A DNA stretch of 64,000 nucleotides from Psychroflexus maritimus (GCF_011089875.1 NZ_JAANAS010000002.1:1-64000); one strand, 5' to 3'; shown: positions 7,542 through 17,011, numbered from the stretch's first letter. The notes: a model not told the origin generated them from the letters alone. Numbers and translations: made by a program.

Positions 7542-8048
7542 ATGAAAAAATATATAACACTTTTGTTATTAGTTCTCCTTTCTTGTAATGAAGACAATAA
7601 AGTTGAGCAAACTGAACATAGAGTTTGGGAATTAGCTGATATTCCTACTTTGAATTTTGATGAATTTGAGCCGATGCTTATTGAAACATCGAATCGTATT
7701 CAAGTAATTAATTTTTGGGCAACTTGGTGTGCTCCTTGTATAGAAGAAATGCCTTACTTTGAAGATTTAGCTGAAAAATATAAGGATAAAATTGATTTGA
7801 AATTTGTTAGTCTTGATAGACCAGAAGAAAAAGAATCTAAAGTATTGGTCTTTGCAAATAAAAAGAATATACGAAATGACATTATCTTGTTAGATGACCC
7901 ACGTTCTCATTATTGGATTCCAAAAGTTTATGAAAACTGGAGTGGTGCTACACCAGCAACATTAATTTTTAACGCTGATACTAGATTGTTTTATGAAAAA
8001 CCTTTTTCTAAAGAAGAACTAGAGCGGGAGTTAAAAAAGTTTATGTGA
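7542..8048 (+). CDS. TlpA-like thioredoxin-fold lipoprotein
   Basis: Lipoprotein signal peptide with lipobox LLSC (acylated Cys at residue 15), then a thioredoxin/TlpA domain with the redox motif WCAPC (C63 and C66) in INFWATWCAPCIEEMP, and the cis-Pro region ATPATLIFN. 168 residues. Likely a periplasmic thiol-disulfide oxidoreductase anchored to a membrane, for example in cytochrome maturation or disulfide reduction; the partner is unknown. The frame is open back to a TTG at 7536, but the ATG at 7542 starts the signal peptide. Confidence 0.85.
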   Translation: MKKYITLLLLVLLSCNEDNKVEQTEHRVWELADIPTLNFDEFEPMLIETSNRIQVINFWATWCAPCIEEMPYFEDLAEKYKDKIDLKFVSLDRPEEKESKVLVFANKKNIRNDIILLDDPRSHYWIPKVYENWSGATPATLIFNADTRLFYEKPFSKEELERELKKFM

Positions 8049-8208
8049 TTTTAGTAGAGTTATCAGTTTTGTAAAGTTTATAGAATTTTAAACCAATAAT
8101 GTAATTCTATAAAAAAGACTCTCAATAGCTATATCGCTAAAAAATCACTTTATTTTTTAAAAGCTATCTAATTTTTTTTGAAAAGATAATTTTTACTTAT
8201 AAAACTTA

Positions 8209-8241
8209 AAAAGCCCATCAAAAATTAAATGATGGGCTTTT
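8209..8241. terminator. Bidirectional terminator between the TlpA-like gene and guaB
   Basis: Perfect 12-bp stem (8209-8220 with 8230-8241) with T-rich sequence on both sides. It serves guaB on the minus strand and could stop + transcription too. Confidence 0.8.
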
Positions 8242-8258
8242 ATTTAATTAGACTTTAA

Positions 8259-9728
8259 CTATCTGCTGTAGTTTGGTGCTTCTTTAGTAATTGAAACATT
8301 ATGCGGGTGACTTTCCATAATTCCAGAAGGGGTGATTTCAACAAATTGAGTTTTAGTTTTCATGTCGTCAATATTTTTGGCACCACAATATCCCATTCCA
8401 GCTCTTAGTCCACCAATAAATTGAACCATACTTTCTAATAACTCGCCCTTGTACGGAACTCTTCCTACAATTCCTTCAGGGACTAATTTCTTAATATCGT
8501 CTTCAACATCCTGAAAATAACGGTCTTTTGAACCTTTTTTCATGGCTTCTACAGAACCCATTCCTCGGTAAGATTTAAACTTTCTACCTTCGTAGATAAT
8601 TGTTTCGCCAGGCGACTCTTTAGTTCCTGCCAATAATGAACCTAGCATAACTGCATCTGCACCTGCTGCAATAGCTTTAGGAATATCTCCGGTGTACCTA
8701 ATTCCTCCGTCGGCAATTACTGGAATGCCGCTTCCTTGAATAGCTTGAGCAACTTCCATTACTGCAGAAAGTTGAGGGTAACCAACCCCTGCAACAATAC
8801 GCGTGGTACAAATTGAGCCTGGCCCAATACCTACCTTAACTGCATCAGCCCCTGCTTCAACTAAGTATTTTGCAGCGTCTGCAGTAGCAATATTACCAAC
8901 AATTACATCTAAGTTTTTAAATTTAGCTTTTACGGCTTTTAACACATCAACAACTCCTTTGGTGTGTCCATGTGCTGTATCAATAATAACTGCGTCAACG
9001 CCTGCTTTTACTAGAGCTTCAGCTCTTTCAACAGCATCTGCTGTAACCCCTAAAGCTGCTGCAACTCTTAGTCTGCCGTAATTATCCTTGTTGGCATCGG
9101 GTTTTTGGGTAAGCTTAGTAATATCTCTAAAAGTTATTAAACCAATTAAAGTGTTGTTGTCTTTCACTACCGGTAATTTCTCTATTTTATTTTCTTGAAG
9201 AATAACTTCAGCTTGTTTTAAGGAGGTACCTTCAGCAACCGTAACTAAATTTTTTGAAGTCATTACTTCAGTAATAGGTCGGTTGTTATCTTTTTCAAAC
9301 CGTAAATCGCGGTTAGTTACAATCCCTAATAATTTTTTGTGTTCATCAACAATTGGGATTCCACCAATGCTGTGTTCTTTCATATTTTTTTTAGCATCAC
9401 CAATGTTAGCGGAAGCAGGAAGGGTAACAGGGTCTATAATCATGCCACTTTCAGCTCGCTTAACTTTTCTAACCTTTAAGGCTTGCTGTTCAATAGTCAT
9501 ATTTTTATGCAATACGCCAATACCACCTTCACGAGCAATAGCAATAGCCATTCTTGATTCAGTAACTGTATCCATTGCCGCTGAAATTACAGGAACATTT
9601 AGACTAATATTTCTTGAAAATTTTGTTTTAATACTAACTTTTCTAGGAAGTACTTCAGAGTAAGCAGGAACTAATAATACGTCATCGTAGGTAAGTCCTC
9701 TCTCTTTTATTTTATTTAGGTGAGCCAT
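8259..9728 (-). CDS. guaB: IMP dehydrogenase
   Basis: Oxidises IMP to XMP, the committed step of GMP synthesis. Barrel start [19 protein letters not shown], two CBS domains inserted at roughly residues 95-205, the phosphate loop GGIRYTGD, catalytic Cys in [11 protein letters not shown], and the flap region with YRGMGS. 489 residues, normal length. The frame runs 11 codons further upstream, but that extension would start inside the TATATTTG promoter box at 9751-9758, so the start MAHLNKI at 9728 is right. Confidence 0.95.
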   Translation of the reverse strand: MAHLNKIKERGLTYDDVLLVPAYSEVLPRKVSIKTKFSRNISLNVPVISAAMDTVTESRMAIAIAREGGIGVLHKNMTIEQQALKVRKVKRAESGMIIDPVTLPASANIGDAKKNMKEHSIGGIPIVDEHKKLLGIVTNRDLRFEKDNNRPITEVMTSKNLVTVAEGTSLKQAEVILQENKIEKLPVVKDNNTLIGLITFRDITKLTQKPDANKDNYGRLRVAAALGVTADAVERAEALVKAGVDAVIIDTAHGHTKGVVDVLKAVKAKFKNLDVIVGNIATADAAKYLVEAGADAVKVGIGPGSICTTRIVAGVGYPQLSAVMEVAQAIQGSGIPVIADGGIRYTGDIPKAIAAGADAVMLGSLLAGTKESPGETIIYEGRKFKSYRGMGSVEAMKKGSKDRYFQDVEDDIKKLVPEGIVGRVPYKGELLESMVQFIGGLRAGMGYCGAKNIDDMKTKTQFVEITPSGIMESHPHNVSITKEAPNYSR

Positions 9729-9750
9729 GGCAATTAGATTTAATTGCGTG

Positions 9751-9758
9751 CAAATATA
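9751..9758 (-). promoter_or_regulatory. -7 box of guaB
   Basis: Minus-strand TATATTTG, 22 bases before the chosen ATG. It decides the start codon of guaB. Confidence 0.6.
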
Positions 9759-10092
9759 CATTTTTTGAATTTAATATCAGTTTTTTAACTTATTAAGTTT
9801 AACAGCTTAATTGCCTTTAAATAGGTTGATATTTAATTTAAAATTTTTGAAGCTTTAACGTCTAGATAAGTTAAACTTTTTTTCTCAGAGTTAATTTGAA
9901 AGTCTTTTTTTTGTTGAATTCAAGTATATTTAATCAACTACTAAAACCATCATAGCTTGAAGAGGTGGTGTTTTGGCTAAATAAAAAGCGCTGAATAAAA
10001 TAAAAGTTGAACCTACTTTTCAAGGAAATTTTGCATATTTAAAAGAGTAAGTTATTTAAATTCTGTTTGGGAAAAATTAATTTTGAAGTAGA
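9759..10092. other. Intergenic stretch between guaB and gldA
   Basis: AT-rich, stop-rich in all frames. It holds the guaB upstream region and the 3' flank of gldA. A weak hairpin near 9945-9975 is not convincing as a terminator. I see no gene or RNA here. Confidence 0.6.
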
Positions 10093-10986
10093 TTATTTAA
10101 TAAGTTCTAAAAAATAATTTTCTAAACTTTGATTAACTTTGTTCAAGCTAACTATTTTAAGCCCTATGTCATGAGCTAAATCAAACACCTTAGGCCGCAT
10201 ATCTATTTCAGTAGAAAAGTAAATTTCATAAACAAAACCTTTCGTATTAATCACATTATCTACATTAGGAAGGATTTCTAGTGCAACTTTTTCCACGCGG
10301 TAGTCAAATTCAACCTCAATAATTTGTTGCTTATAAGAATTAAAATTGTTCATCATTTTGTCTGCAATTAATTCTCCTTTATTAATAATCAAAACCCTTT
10401 CGCAGAGCGCTTCTACTTCTTGCATAATATGGGTTGAAATCAATACTGTTGTAGATTTACTAATTTCCTTAATTAAATTTCGTATTTCTACTAATTGTTT
10501 TGGGTCAAAGCCTGAAGTTGGCTCATCAAGAATCAAAACTTTAGGCTCATGAATGATTGCAGCGGCAAAACCAACTCGTTGTTTATAGCCTTTAGATAAC
10601 TGTTCTATTTTTTTATGCGCTTCTTTTTCTAAACGTGTAATATCAATGACTTCATCAATTCTTTTGGATGGTAATTGGTGAATATTTCTATGAAACTCTA
10701 AATATTCACGAACATACATTTCATCGTACAGTGGATTTTGCTCAGGCAAGTACCCAATAGTTTTTTGCGCGTTAATCTTGTTGTTTGCTAGGGAGATTTG
10801 ATTAATTTTAGCTTCTCCATTATTAGGTATTAAATACCCTGTAATAATTTTCATTAGAGTTGATTTACCCGCACCATTTGGGCCTAATAAACCAGTAATT
10901 TGACCCGCAGGAATTTCAAAATTAATGTTACTTAAAACCCTTTGTTTTCCATAAGACTTAGTAAGGTTAACTACTTTAATAGACAT
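10093..10986 (-). CDS. gldA: Gliding-motility ABC transporter ATPase GldA
   Basis: ABC ATPase: Walker A GPNGAGKST (about 35-43), Q-loop YLPEQNPLY, signature LSKGYKQR, Walker B LILDEPTSGFD, H-loop STHIMQEVE. The Q-loop QNPLYDEMYVREYLEFH is characteristic of the Bacteroidota GldA family, which works with GldF and GldG in gliding. The C-terminal ~70 residues are the substrate-independent GldA extension. 297 residues. gldF/gldG are not in the window; in many Flavobacteriia gldA is likewise separate. A gldA-like general exporter ATPase is the alternative. Confidence 0.85.
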   Translation of the reverse strand: MSIKVVNLTKSYGKQRVLSNINFEIPAGQITGLLGPNGAGKSTLMKIITGYLIPNNGEAKINQISLANNKINAQKTIGYLPEQNPLYDEMYVREYLEFHRNIHQLPSKRIDEVIDITRLEKEAHKKIEQLSKGYKQRVGFAAAIIHEPKVLILDEPTSGFDPKQLVEIRNLIKEISKSTTVLISTHIMQEVEALCERVLIINKGELIADKMMNNFNSYKQQIIEVEFDYRVEKVALEILPNVDNVINTKGFVYEIYFSTEIDMRPKVFDLAHDIGLKIVSLNKVNQSLENYFLELIK

Positions 10987-10999
10987 TCAATTTTTTTTT

Positions 11000-11029
11000 C
11001 AAATATAGTTAAATTCAAATGTACCACAA
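11000..11029 (-). promoter_or_regulatory. gldA promoter
   Basis: Minus-strand TTG (11027-11029), 19-base spacer, TATATTTG (11000-11007), 14 bases before the ATG. Exact consensus. Confidence 0.75.
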
Positions 11030-11226
11030 GAAAGCTTAGTTTGAGATTTTAAAGGAATTAGTAAAGAAAATAATTGCTTGTTAAAAATGTTAAAATTCTT
11101 GACATGCTTTTTCATTAACTTTCCTATTTATATATTAGCAATCTAAATTTAAAATTTAAGCTATAGGACATAATTACTTTTAATATAACATTTTGAAATA
11201 AAATCAATTGTTTAAACAGTTTTATT

Positions 11227-11817
11227 ATGTCACTAGATAAATCGTTACCTGATGCTTACTACATCAAAAATTATTTAGCCGGAAAAGAGTACGCATTAGA
11301 AATACTTATCAACCGCCACGAGCAACGTGTTTACAATTTTATTTTTTCAAAAGTGTATGATCGAGATATTGCAAACGATATCTTTCAAGACACTTTTATG
11401 AAAGTAATACGGACATTAAAAAGAGGTAAGTACAATGAAGAAGGAAAGTTTTTACCTTGGTTAATGCGGATAGCTCATAATTTGATTATTGATCATTTTA
11501 GAAAGCAAAAGCGAATGCCTAAATATAAAAGCAAAGGTGATTTTAATATTTTTTCGGTAATTGATGATGGCGAATTAGACGTGGAAACAAAAATTATAAA
11601 GAGCCAAATTGAAGGTGATATAAAAGAACTCATTAAAGAATTACCTGACGATCAGTTGCAGGTTTTAGAAATGCGAATTTTTAAGGAGATGAGTTTTAAG
11701 GATATAGCTGATTTAACAGAAGTTAGCATCAATACCGCATTAGGACGGATGCGCTATGCACTTATTAACCTTAGGAAAATTATAGAAGAAAGGAAAATAA
11801 TTATTCATCAATCATAA
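11227..11817 (+). CDS. ECF-type RNA polymerase sigma factor
   Basis: 196 residues with sigma region 2 (HEQRVYNFIFSKV through DIANDIFQDTFMKV and FLPWLMRIAHNLIIDHFRK) and region 4 (LPDDQLQVLEMRIFKEMSFKDIA with the helix-turn-helix SINTALGRMRYAL). No zinc-finger anti-sigma gene follows; instead a 47-residue ORF lies 48 bases downstream. Sigma factors of this shape are common and conserved in Flavobacteriia. The regulon is unknown. Confidence 0.9.
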   Translation: MSLDKSLPDAYYIKNYLAGKEYALEILINRHEQRVYNFIFSKVYDRDIANDIFQDTFMKVIRTLKRGKYNEEGKFLPWLMRIAHNLIIDHFRKQKRMPKYKSKGDFNIFSVIDDGELDVETKIIKSQIEGDIKELIKELPDDQLQVLEMRIFKEMSFKDIADLTEVSINTALGRMRYALINLRKIIEERKIIIHQS

Positions 11818-11865
11818 AATAAAATCATTTTATTTTCGTTATTTAATCAAATTTAAATAAATTAT

Positions 11866-12009
11866 ATGACGAAAGATTACTTAACAAAAAAGACAAAAGA
11901 TTTGCAATTAAAGCCTAAGGCTAGTGTTAAAAGATTTCTTTTAGACTATTCCAAATCTTTACAAGTTACCCAATGTAGAGGTAAGGAGTTTGAAACTATC
12001 TTAAATTGA
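11866..12009 (+). CDS. Small conserved-looking protein downstream of the ECF sigma factor
   Basis: 47-residue ATG frame, basic N-terminus (MTKDYLTKKTKDLQLKPK), then a motif SVKRFLLDYSKSLQV and a tail GKEFETILN. From memory, small proteins with a FLLDYSKSL...FE..LN pattern recur next to such sigma factors in Flavobacteriia, so I consider it real. It sits 48 bases after the sigma gene on the same strand, with no terminator between. It might modulate the sigma factor, but that is speculation. It is too short to appear in many gene lists. Confidence 0.6.
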   Translation: MTKDYLTKKTKDLQLKPKASVKRFLLDYSKSLQVTQCRGKEFETILN

Positions 12010-12152
12010 AAAATTGTTGTTAAAGCACCCTTTAGTTAATTTGCTATAGGGTGTTTTAATTAATAAAAGATGGTTTATTCAATGCTAGAAGTTTTTTCAA
12101 AAAAACATTTTATTTATTCACAAGGATTATTTCCTATTATAAAATATAATTT

Positions 12153-12181
12153 TATATTTGCCGGCTGATAGAAAGTCTATC
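12153..12181 (+). promoter_or_regulatory. rpsO promoter box and leader hairpin
   Basis: TATATTTG at 12153-12160. Transcription should begin near 12167, where a 6-bp hairpin GATAGA/TCTATC (12167-12172 with 12176-12181) begins. The hairpin would lie at the extreme 5' end of the mRNA, a position suited to transcript stabilisation or S15 autoregulation. Confidence 0.5.
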
Positions 12182-12214
12182 AAATTACATAATAATCATT
12201 GAAATAATATTGGC

Positions 12215-12484
12215 ATGTATTTGACAAAAGAAACAAAAAGTGAGTTATTTGCTAAACACGGCAAAAACGAAAAAGACACCGGTTCTGCAGAAGGACAAAT
12301 TGCATTATTAACGGCAAGAATTCTTCATATTTCAGAACACATGAAACAAAACAAGAAAGATTTTAATTCAAAAAAATCTCTTGTTAAATTAGTAGGTAAG
12401 CGAAGAAATCTACTCAACTATTTAATGAAAAAGGATATTACTAGATATAGAAGTATCATTAAAGAATTAGGATTGAGAAAATAA
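12215..12484 (+). CDS. rpsO: 30S ribosomal protein S15
   Basis: 89 residues, full length. Binds the three-way junction of 16S rRNA helices 20-22. Signatures: DTGSAEGQIALLTARI near residue 26, and LVGKRRNLLNYLMKKD with the conserved RRNLL RNA-binding segment. Followed by a strong terminator and then pnp, the gene order seen widely in bacteria. S15 usually represses its own translation by binding its leader. Confidence 0.97.
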   Translation: MYLTKETKSELFAKHGKNEKDTGSAEGQIALLTARILHISEHMKQNKKDFNSKKSLVKLVGKRRNLLNYLMKKDITRYRSIIKELGLRK

Positions 12485-12492
12485 TTTATTTG

Positions 12493-12518
12493 AGGGGCTT
12501 TATTGCCCCTTTTTTTAT
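12493..12518 (+). terminator. rpsO terminator
   Basis: GGGGC/GCCCC stem with a 6-base loop and eight T in the tail. It separates rpsO from pnp, but readthrough is possible. Confidence 0.8.
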
Positions 12519-12630
12519 ACCTTTACTTAAAATAATTAAGCCAGCTTTTCTTCAGTTTGATATAAACCCACCACAACACAACAACTCGGGTCAACCGAAA
12601 AATCTGAATTTAATTATTTAATAAAACACT

Positions 12631-14826
12631 ATGATTCCAGAAAGTTTTAAAGAGATCATCATCTTAGATGATGGCAGAGAAATTTCCTTAGAAACAGGAA
12701 AATTAGCCAAACAAGCCCACGGTTCTGTTGTGGTAAGAATGGGAGACACAATGTTACTGTGTACTGTTGTTTCTTCTCGTACTCCAAGTACCATGGATTT
12801 CTTTCCACTAACTGTAGATTACAGAGAAAAATTTGCAGCAGCAGGAAGATACCCTGGTGGCTTCATGAAAAGAGAAGCTAGACCAAGTAATGAAGAAATT
12901 TTAATCATGCGTTTAGTAGATCGCGTGCTTCGCCCTCTTTTTCCTAGCGATTACCGCTATGAAACACAGGTAATGATTCAATTAATGTCTCATGACGAAA
13001 CTGTTGTGCCCGATGCTTTAGCTGGTTTAGCCGCTTCTGCTGCTATTCAGTTGTCTGATATTCCTTTTGAATGTCCTATTTCAGAAGTTCGTGTTGCACG
13101 AGTACATGGCGAATTTATTGTAAATCCTTCGCATGACCAACTAGCTGAAGCTGATATGGACGTCATTGTTGGTGCTTCTGAAGACAGCGTATCTATGGTT
13201 GAAGGACTTATGGACGAATGTTCTGAAGAAGAAATGGCTGAAGCCATAAAAGTAGGTCATGATGCTATTAAAACACAATGTCAAGCACAGGTTCGCTTAG
13301 CTGAAAAAGTGGGTAAAAAAGAAACTCGTGAGTATGAGCCACTTCCAAGCGATGAAGAATTAGAGAAAAAGATTTTTGATGCGGTATATGATAAAGCTTA
13401 TGCGATTACCGAAAAAGCTTTAGGCAAGGCAGAACGCGGAGAAGCTTTTACTAATTTAAAAGAGTTAGTGAAAGAAATGTTTACCGAGGAAGAACTAGAA
13501 GAACATGGTAAAATGATTTCTGGATATTTTAAGGAGGCACAGAAAAAGGCAGTAAGAGATTATACGCTTAAAAATAAAATTCGTTTAGACGGAAGAAAAC
13601 TAGATGAAATTAGGCCAATTTGGTGCGAGGTTGATTATTTACCCTCTACTCATGGTTCAGCTATTTTTACTCGTGGTGAAACACAAGCTCTAGCAACAGT
13701 AACCTTAGGTACTTCGAGAGAAGCGAATATGGTAGATAATCCTACGCTTCAAGATGAAGAAACTTTCTACCTACATTATAACTTCCCTCCATTTTGTACA
13801 GGTGAAGCTTACCCAATTAGAGGGACTTCAAGACGTGAAATTGGTCATGGTAATTTAGCGCAACGCGCACTTCAAGGAATGATTCCTGAAGATTGCCCAT
13901 ACACTGTTCGTGTTGTTTCTGAAGTTTTAGAATCTAATGGTTCTTCATCTATGGCAACCGTATGTGCAGGAACAATGTCGTTAATGGACGCCGGTATTCA
14001 GCTTAAAAAACCTGTTTCAGGTATTGCGATGGGATTGATTTCTGAAGGTGATGATTACGCTGTACTGTCTGATATACTTGGTGATGAAGATGCTTTAGGT
14101 GATATGGACTTTAAAGTTACGGGTACCGAAGACGGAATTACAGCATGTCAGATGGATATTAAAGTAAAAGGACTTTCCTACGAAATCTTAGTTAAAGCAC
14201 TTAAACAGGCTAGAGAAGGTAGGTTGCATATATTAGGTAAATTAACTGAAACAATTGCACAACCAAATACTTCAGTGAAAGCACATGCTCCAAAAATTAT
14301 CACCAGAACTATTCCAGGTGATTATATAGGAAGCTTTATTGGTCCTGGTGGCAAGCATATTCAAGAGCTTCAAAAAAACACTGAAACTACCATTGTAATT
14401 AACGAAGTTGATGAGCAGGGAGTAGTTGAAATTTTAGGAACAAACCAAGAAGGAATTGACCAAGTACTTCAGAAAATTGAATCCATGTTATTCAAACCTG
14501 AAGTAGGAAGTGTTTATGAAGTGAAAGTAATTAAACTGCTTGATTTTGGTGCGGTTGTAGAATACTTAGACGCTCCAGGTAATGAAGTTTTACTTCATAT
14601 CTCTGAATTGGCTTGGGAACGAACTAACGATGTAAACGATGTGTTAAAACTTGGTGATGTAATTGATGTGAAATACTTTGGTATAGATCCAAGAACTAGA
14701 AAAGAAAAAGTTTCTAGAAAGGCATTATTAGCAAAGCCAGAAGGTTATAAAGAACGTCCTAAAGGAAATTCAGATAGAAATAACAGAAACAATAACGATA
14801 GAAGAAACAATAGAAACAGAGATTAA
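12631..14826 (+). CDS. pnp: Polyribonucleotide nucleotidyltransferase
   Basis: 3'-5' phosphorolytic exoribonuclease of mRNA decay; forms a trimer. Two RNase PH domains (about 5-230 and 315-550) joined by an all-alpha linker. The second holds the active-site region ([18 protein letters not shown] with catalytic Asp residues). KH domain near 560-620 with [11 protein letters not shown], then S1 domain near 625-690 ([21 protein letters not shown]). The Asn/Arg-rich tail (about 705-731) is a low-complexity RNA-binding extension common in Bacteroidota. 731 residues. Confidence 0.97.
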   Translation: MIPESFKEIIILDDGREISLETGKLAKQAHGSVVVRMGDTMLLCTVVSSRTPSTMDFFPLTVDYREKFAAAGRYPGGFMKREARPSNEEILIMRLVDRVLRPLFPSDYRYETQVMIQLMSHDETVVPDALAGLAASAAIQLSDIPFECPISEVRVARVHGEFIVNPSHDQLAEADMDVIVGASEDSVSMVEGLMDECSEEEMAEAIKVGHDAIKTQCQAQVRLAEKVGKKETREYEPLPSDEELEKKIFDAVYDKAYAITEKALGKAERGEAFTNLKELVKEMFTEEELEEHGKMISGYFKEAQKKAVRDYTLKNKIRLDGRKLDEIRPIWCEVDYLPSTHGSAIFTRGETQALATVTLGTSREANMVDNPTLQDEETFYLHYNFPPFCTGEAYPIRGTSRREIGHGNLAQRALQGMIPEDCPYTVRVVSEVLESNGSSSMATVCAGTMSLMDAGIQLKKPVSGIAMGLISEGDDYAVLSDILGDEDALGDMDFKVTGTEDGITACQMDIKVKGLSYEILVKALKQAREGRLHILGKLTETIAQPNTSVKAHAPKIITRTIPGDYIGSFIGPGGKHIQELQKNTETTIVINEVDEQGVVEILGTNQEGIDQVLQKIESMLFKPEVGSVYEVKVIKLLDFGAVVEYLDAPGNEVLLHISELAWERTNDVNDVLKLGDVIDVKYFGIDPRTRKEKVSRKALLAKPEGYKERPKGNSDRNNRNNNDRRNNRNRD

Positions 14827-14856
14827 TTATTGTTTTATTCTTTCAAACAAACTACT

Positions 14857-14887
14857 ACCTCAAGCTCTTCAGCTTGAGGTTGTTTTT
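14857..14887 (+). terminator. pnp terminator
   Basis: Perfect 10-bp stem (14857-14866 with 14871-14880), loop CTTC, followed by TGTTTTTTT. Confidence 0.85.
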
Positions 14888-14993
14888 TTATAATCAGAAA
14901 TTATAGCTAAAATTTAGTGAACTTGTTGTTATTCGCTTTTAATTTGTTTTATTTGTTTAATATTTAAAGACATAAAGTTAAACAAATTATAAT

Positions 14994-15527
14994 ATGAATT
15001 TACAAACAGCAACTTTAGCAAACGGTTGCTTTTGGTGTACAGAAGCGGTTTTTCAACGACTAAATGGTGTAATTAAGGTGCAATCAGGCTTCACCGGCGG
15101 AAAAATAAAAAACCCACCATACCGAGAAGTAGTTATGGGAAGAACTGGGCATGCTGAAGCTATTCAGGTTGAATTTGATGAGGAAGTTGTTAGCTATAAA
15201 ACCATATTGAAGGTGTTTTTTAGCACCCATGACCCTACTACTTTAAATCGTCAAGGATACGATGTAGGAACACAGTATCGAAGTGCTATTTTTTATCATT
15301 CTCAAAAACAAAAGCAAACAGCAATGAAATTAATAACTAATCTGAACAAAGATGTTTTTACCAATCAACCTATTGTTACTGAAGTTACCGCAGCCTCAAC
15401 CTTTTATCAAGCCGAAAAAGACCATCAAAATTTTTATAACAACAATTCAGAATTTAGATATTGCCAACTTATTATTGATCCGAAATTGAATCATATAAAG
15501 GAACATTTTGCACATTTACTGAAATAA
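14994..15527 (+). CDS. msrA: Peptide-methionine (S)-S-oxide reductase
   Basis: Repairs oxidised methionine. Catalytic motif GCFWCTEAVF with the nucleophilic Cys at residue 12, plus GRTGHAEAIQVEFDE, FFSTHDPTTLNRQGYDVGTQYRS and the EKDHQNFY segment. 177 residues, one-domain MsrA without an MsrB fusion. No resolving Cys cluster at the C-terminus except one near residue 160 (YCQL). It is followed by a peroxiredoxin and thioredoxin, so it sits in an oxidative-stress block. No signal peptide is visible, so cytoplasmic. Confidence 0.94.
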   Translation: MNLQTATLANGCFWCTEAVFQRLNGVIKVQSGFTGGKIKNPPYREVVMGRTGHAEAIQVEFDEEVVSYKTILKVFFSTHDPTTLNRQGYDVGTQYRSAIFYHSQKQKQTAMKLITNLNKDVFTNQPIVTEVTAASTFYQAEKDHQNFYNNNSEFRYCQLIIDPKLNHIKEHFAHLLK

Positions 15528-15704
15528 CTAGCCGCTTTTTCACTTCTCTGTTGTTTGTATTTTAATTATGCTGAATGGACCAATTTTTTGTATAAACTTT
15601 TCTTATCAGTAAAGTTTATTTTCATAAACTATAACTATAATTAAAATCTATTGTAATATAAAAAATCATAAGTAAAATTTAGCATATTAACTAAGTAAGT
15701 GTTT

Positions 15705-15712
15705 TAATTTTG
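15705..15712 (+). promoter_or_regulatory. -7 box TAATTTTG of the peroxiredoxin gene
   Basis: Consensus match 25 bases before the ATG at 15738. Confidence 0.5.
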
Positions 15713-15737
15713 CAACATAAACTTAAAAATTAGAATT

Positions 15738-16376
15738 ATGTCAATTGTTGGAAAAAAATTCCCAAACTTGAATGTAGATGCCATGAATGATATGGGAGAT
15801 ACTTTTAAAATCAATGTTTTAGAAAAAGCGAAGAAAGAAAACAAAAAAGTATTGTTGTTCTGGTATCCAAAAGATTTCACCTATGTATGCCCCACCGAAT
15901 TACATGCTTTTCAAGAAGCTTTAGCAGACCTTGAAAAAAGAAATGTAATGGTTATTGGAGCCTCATGTGATACTCCAGAAGTTCATTTTGCGTGGTTAAA
16001 TACACCTAAAGACGATGGCGGTATAGAAGGAGTGACTTACCCAATTTTAGCCGATTCTAATAGAAATTTGAGTCGTCAATTAGGAATTTTAGATATTACT
16101 GGCGAACGCTATGATGAAGAAACCGGAGATTATATTGTTGAAGGAGACAATGTAACTTATCGTGCTACTTACTTAATAGACGAAGAAGGTACCGTTTTTC
16201 ATGAAGGTGTTAATCACATGCCATTAGGAAGAAATGTTGCCGAATTTATTCGTATGATTGATGCTTATGCACACGTTCAGAAGCATGGTGAAGTTTGCCC
16301 AGCTAACTGGGAAGAAGGAAAAGATGCTATGAAAGCTGATCGTAAAAGTACAGCTTCATATTTAGCTTCTAAATAA
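15738..16376 (+). CDS. 2-Cys peroxiredoxin (AhpC/Prx1 type)
   Basis: Reduces H2O2 and organic peroxides. Peroxidatic Cys C51 in DFTYVCPTELHAF, the Arg of the active site in the RATYLID segment, and resolving Cys C187 in GEVCPANWEEG. The C-terminal YLASK tail corresponds to the YF-type helix that makes Prx1 enzymes sensitive to overoxidation. 212 residues. A terminator follows, then a thioredoxin 67 bases downstream that is a plausible reductant; there is no ahpF in the window. Confidence 0.94.
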   Translation: MSIVGKKFPNLNVDAMNDMGDTFKINVLEKAKKENKKVLLFWYPKDFTYVCPTELHAFQEALADLEKRNVMVIGASCDTPEVHFAWLNTPKDDGGIEGVTYPILADSNRNLSRQLGILDITGERYDEETGDYIVEGDNVTYRATYLIDEEGTVFHEGVNHMPLGRNVAEFIRMIDAYAHVQKHGEVCPANWEEGKDAMKADRKSTASYLASK

Positions 16377-16400
16377 TAAAGTAAAGAAAAAGAAAAACAA

Positions 16401-16431
16401 AAAGCCCGTCCTTGGGTGGGCTTTTTTAAAT
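16401..16431 (+). terminator. Peroxiredoxin gene terminator
   Basis: About 10-bp stem with two G-T pairs around AAAGCCC/GGGCTTT and a T tail. It could be leaky, since the thioredoxin gene begins 13 bases later without an obvious promoter. Confidence 0.7.
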
Positions 16432-16443
16432 TAAACAAATGTT

Positions 16444-16758
16444 ATGTTACAAGAATTAGAGAACGATCAATTAAAAGAAATTGTTGATAACAATGAAAAA
16501 GTTGTTGTTCAATATATGGCTTCTTGGTGTGGAAACTGCCGATTAATGAAGCCGAAATTTAAGAAATTAGCAGGAGAAAATGAAACTATCCCTTTCGTTT
16601 TTGTGGATGCTGAAAAATATCCTGAATCAAGAAAATTAGCTAATGTTGACAATCTACCAACCTTTGCTACATTTGTAGGAGGTGAGTTTAAAAATCAAGT
16701 ACAGACTAACAAATTTGAATCTTTAAAAGAACTAGTTGATGAAGTTACCAATAATTAA
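16444..16758 (+). CDS. Thioredoxin family protein
   Basis: 104 residues, a single thioredoxin domain with WCGNC active site (C29, C32) where classical thioredoxin has WCGPC; the cis-Pro is in NLPTFATFVGG. The Asn in place of Pro should shift the redox potential. No signal peptide. It overlaps the next gene by 20 bases, so both are likely translated together. Its place after the peroxiredoxin suggests it is the dedicated electron donor; this is inference. Confidence 0.9.
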   Translation: MLQELENDQLKEIVDNNEKVVVQYMASWCGNCRLMKPKFKKLAGENETIPFVFVDAEKYPESRKLANVDNLPTFATFVGGEFKNQVQTNKFESLKELVDEVTNN

Positions 16759-16990
16759 ACACTTACAGAAAAACAATGATGCTGAAAAGCTTCAGCATAG
16801 CATGGATGTCTTAGAATCTTTTTGCGAGCATCGATCGGTGAAAGAAAATGAAATGGATGTGGCTGGCGAACTTATCACAAATATAGCAGGAGCTATTGAA
16901 ATGCATAAGTTAGTTGAAGAAGGTATGAGCGAGAAAGATGCAGCTAATACATTTGCCCAAAGGGTTCTTGGTTCCATTGATCGAAACTAG
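16739..16990 (+). CDS. DUF6952 family protein
   Basis: 83 residues, no signal peptide or membrane segment, largely helical and acidic (VAGELITNIAGAIEMHKLVEEGMSEKDAANTFAQRV). It matches DUF6952, a small family found next to thioredoxin and peroxiredoxin genes in Flavobacteriia. The ATG at 16739 lies inside the thioredoxin gene (overlap 16739-16758). One Cys in ESFCEHR. Function unknown; the tight coupling points to a redox partner. Confidence 0.75.
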   Translation: MKLPIIKHLQKNNDAEKLQHSMDVLESFCEHRSVKENEMDVAGELITNIAGAIEMHKLVEEGMSEKDAANTFAQRVLGSIDRN

Positions 16991-17011
16991 CTCCTGTATT
17001 ATAGGATTATA

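Noticed and set aside
8803-9663. Two plus-strand frames of 92 and 126 codons inside guaB
   Set aside because: Antisense shadows; Ser/Thr/Ala-rich translation typical of reversed coding sequence.
9940-9980. Hairpin-like sequence between gldA and guaB as terminator
   Set aside because: Pairing is interrupted and the T tail is only four bases; not strong enough to call.
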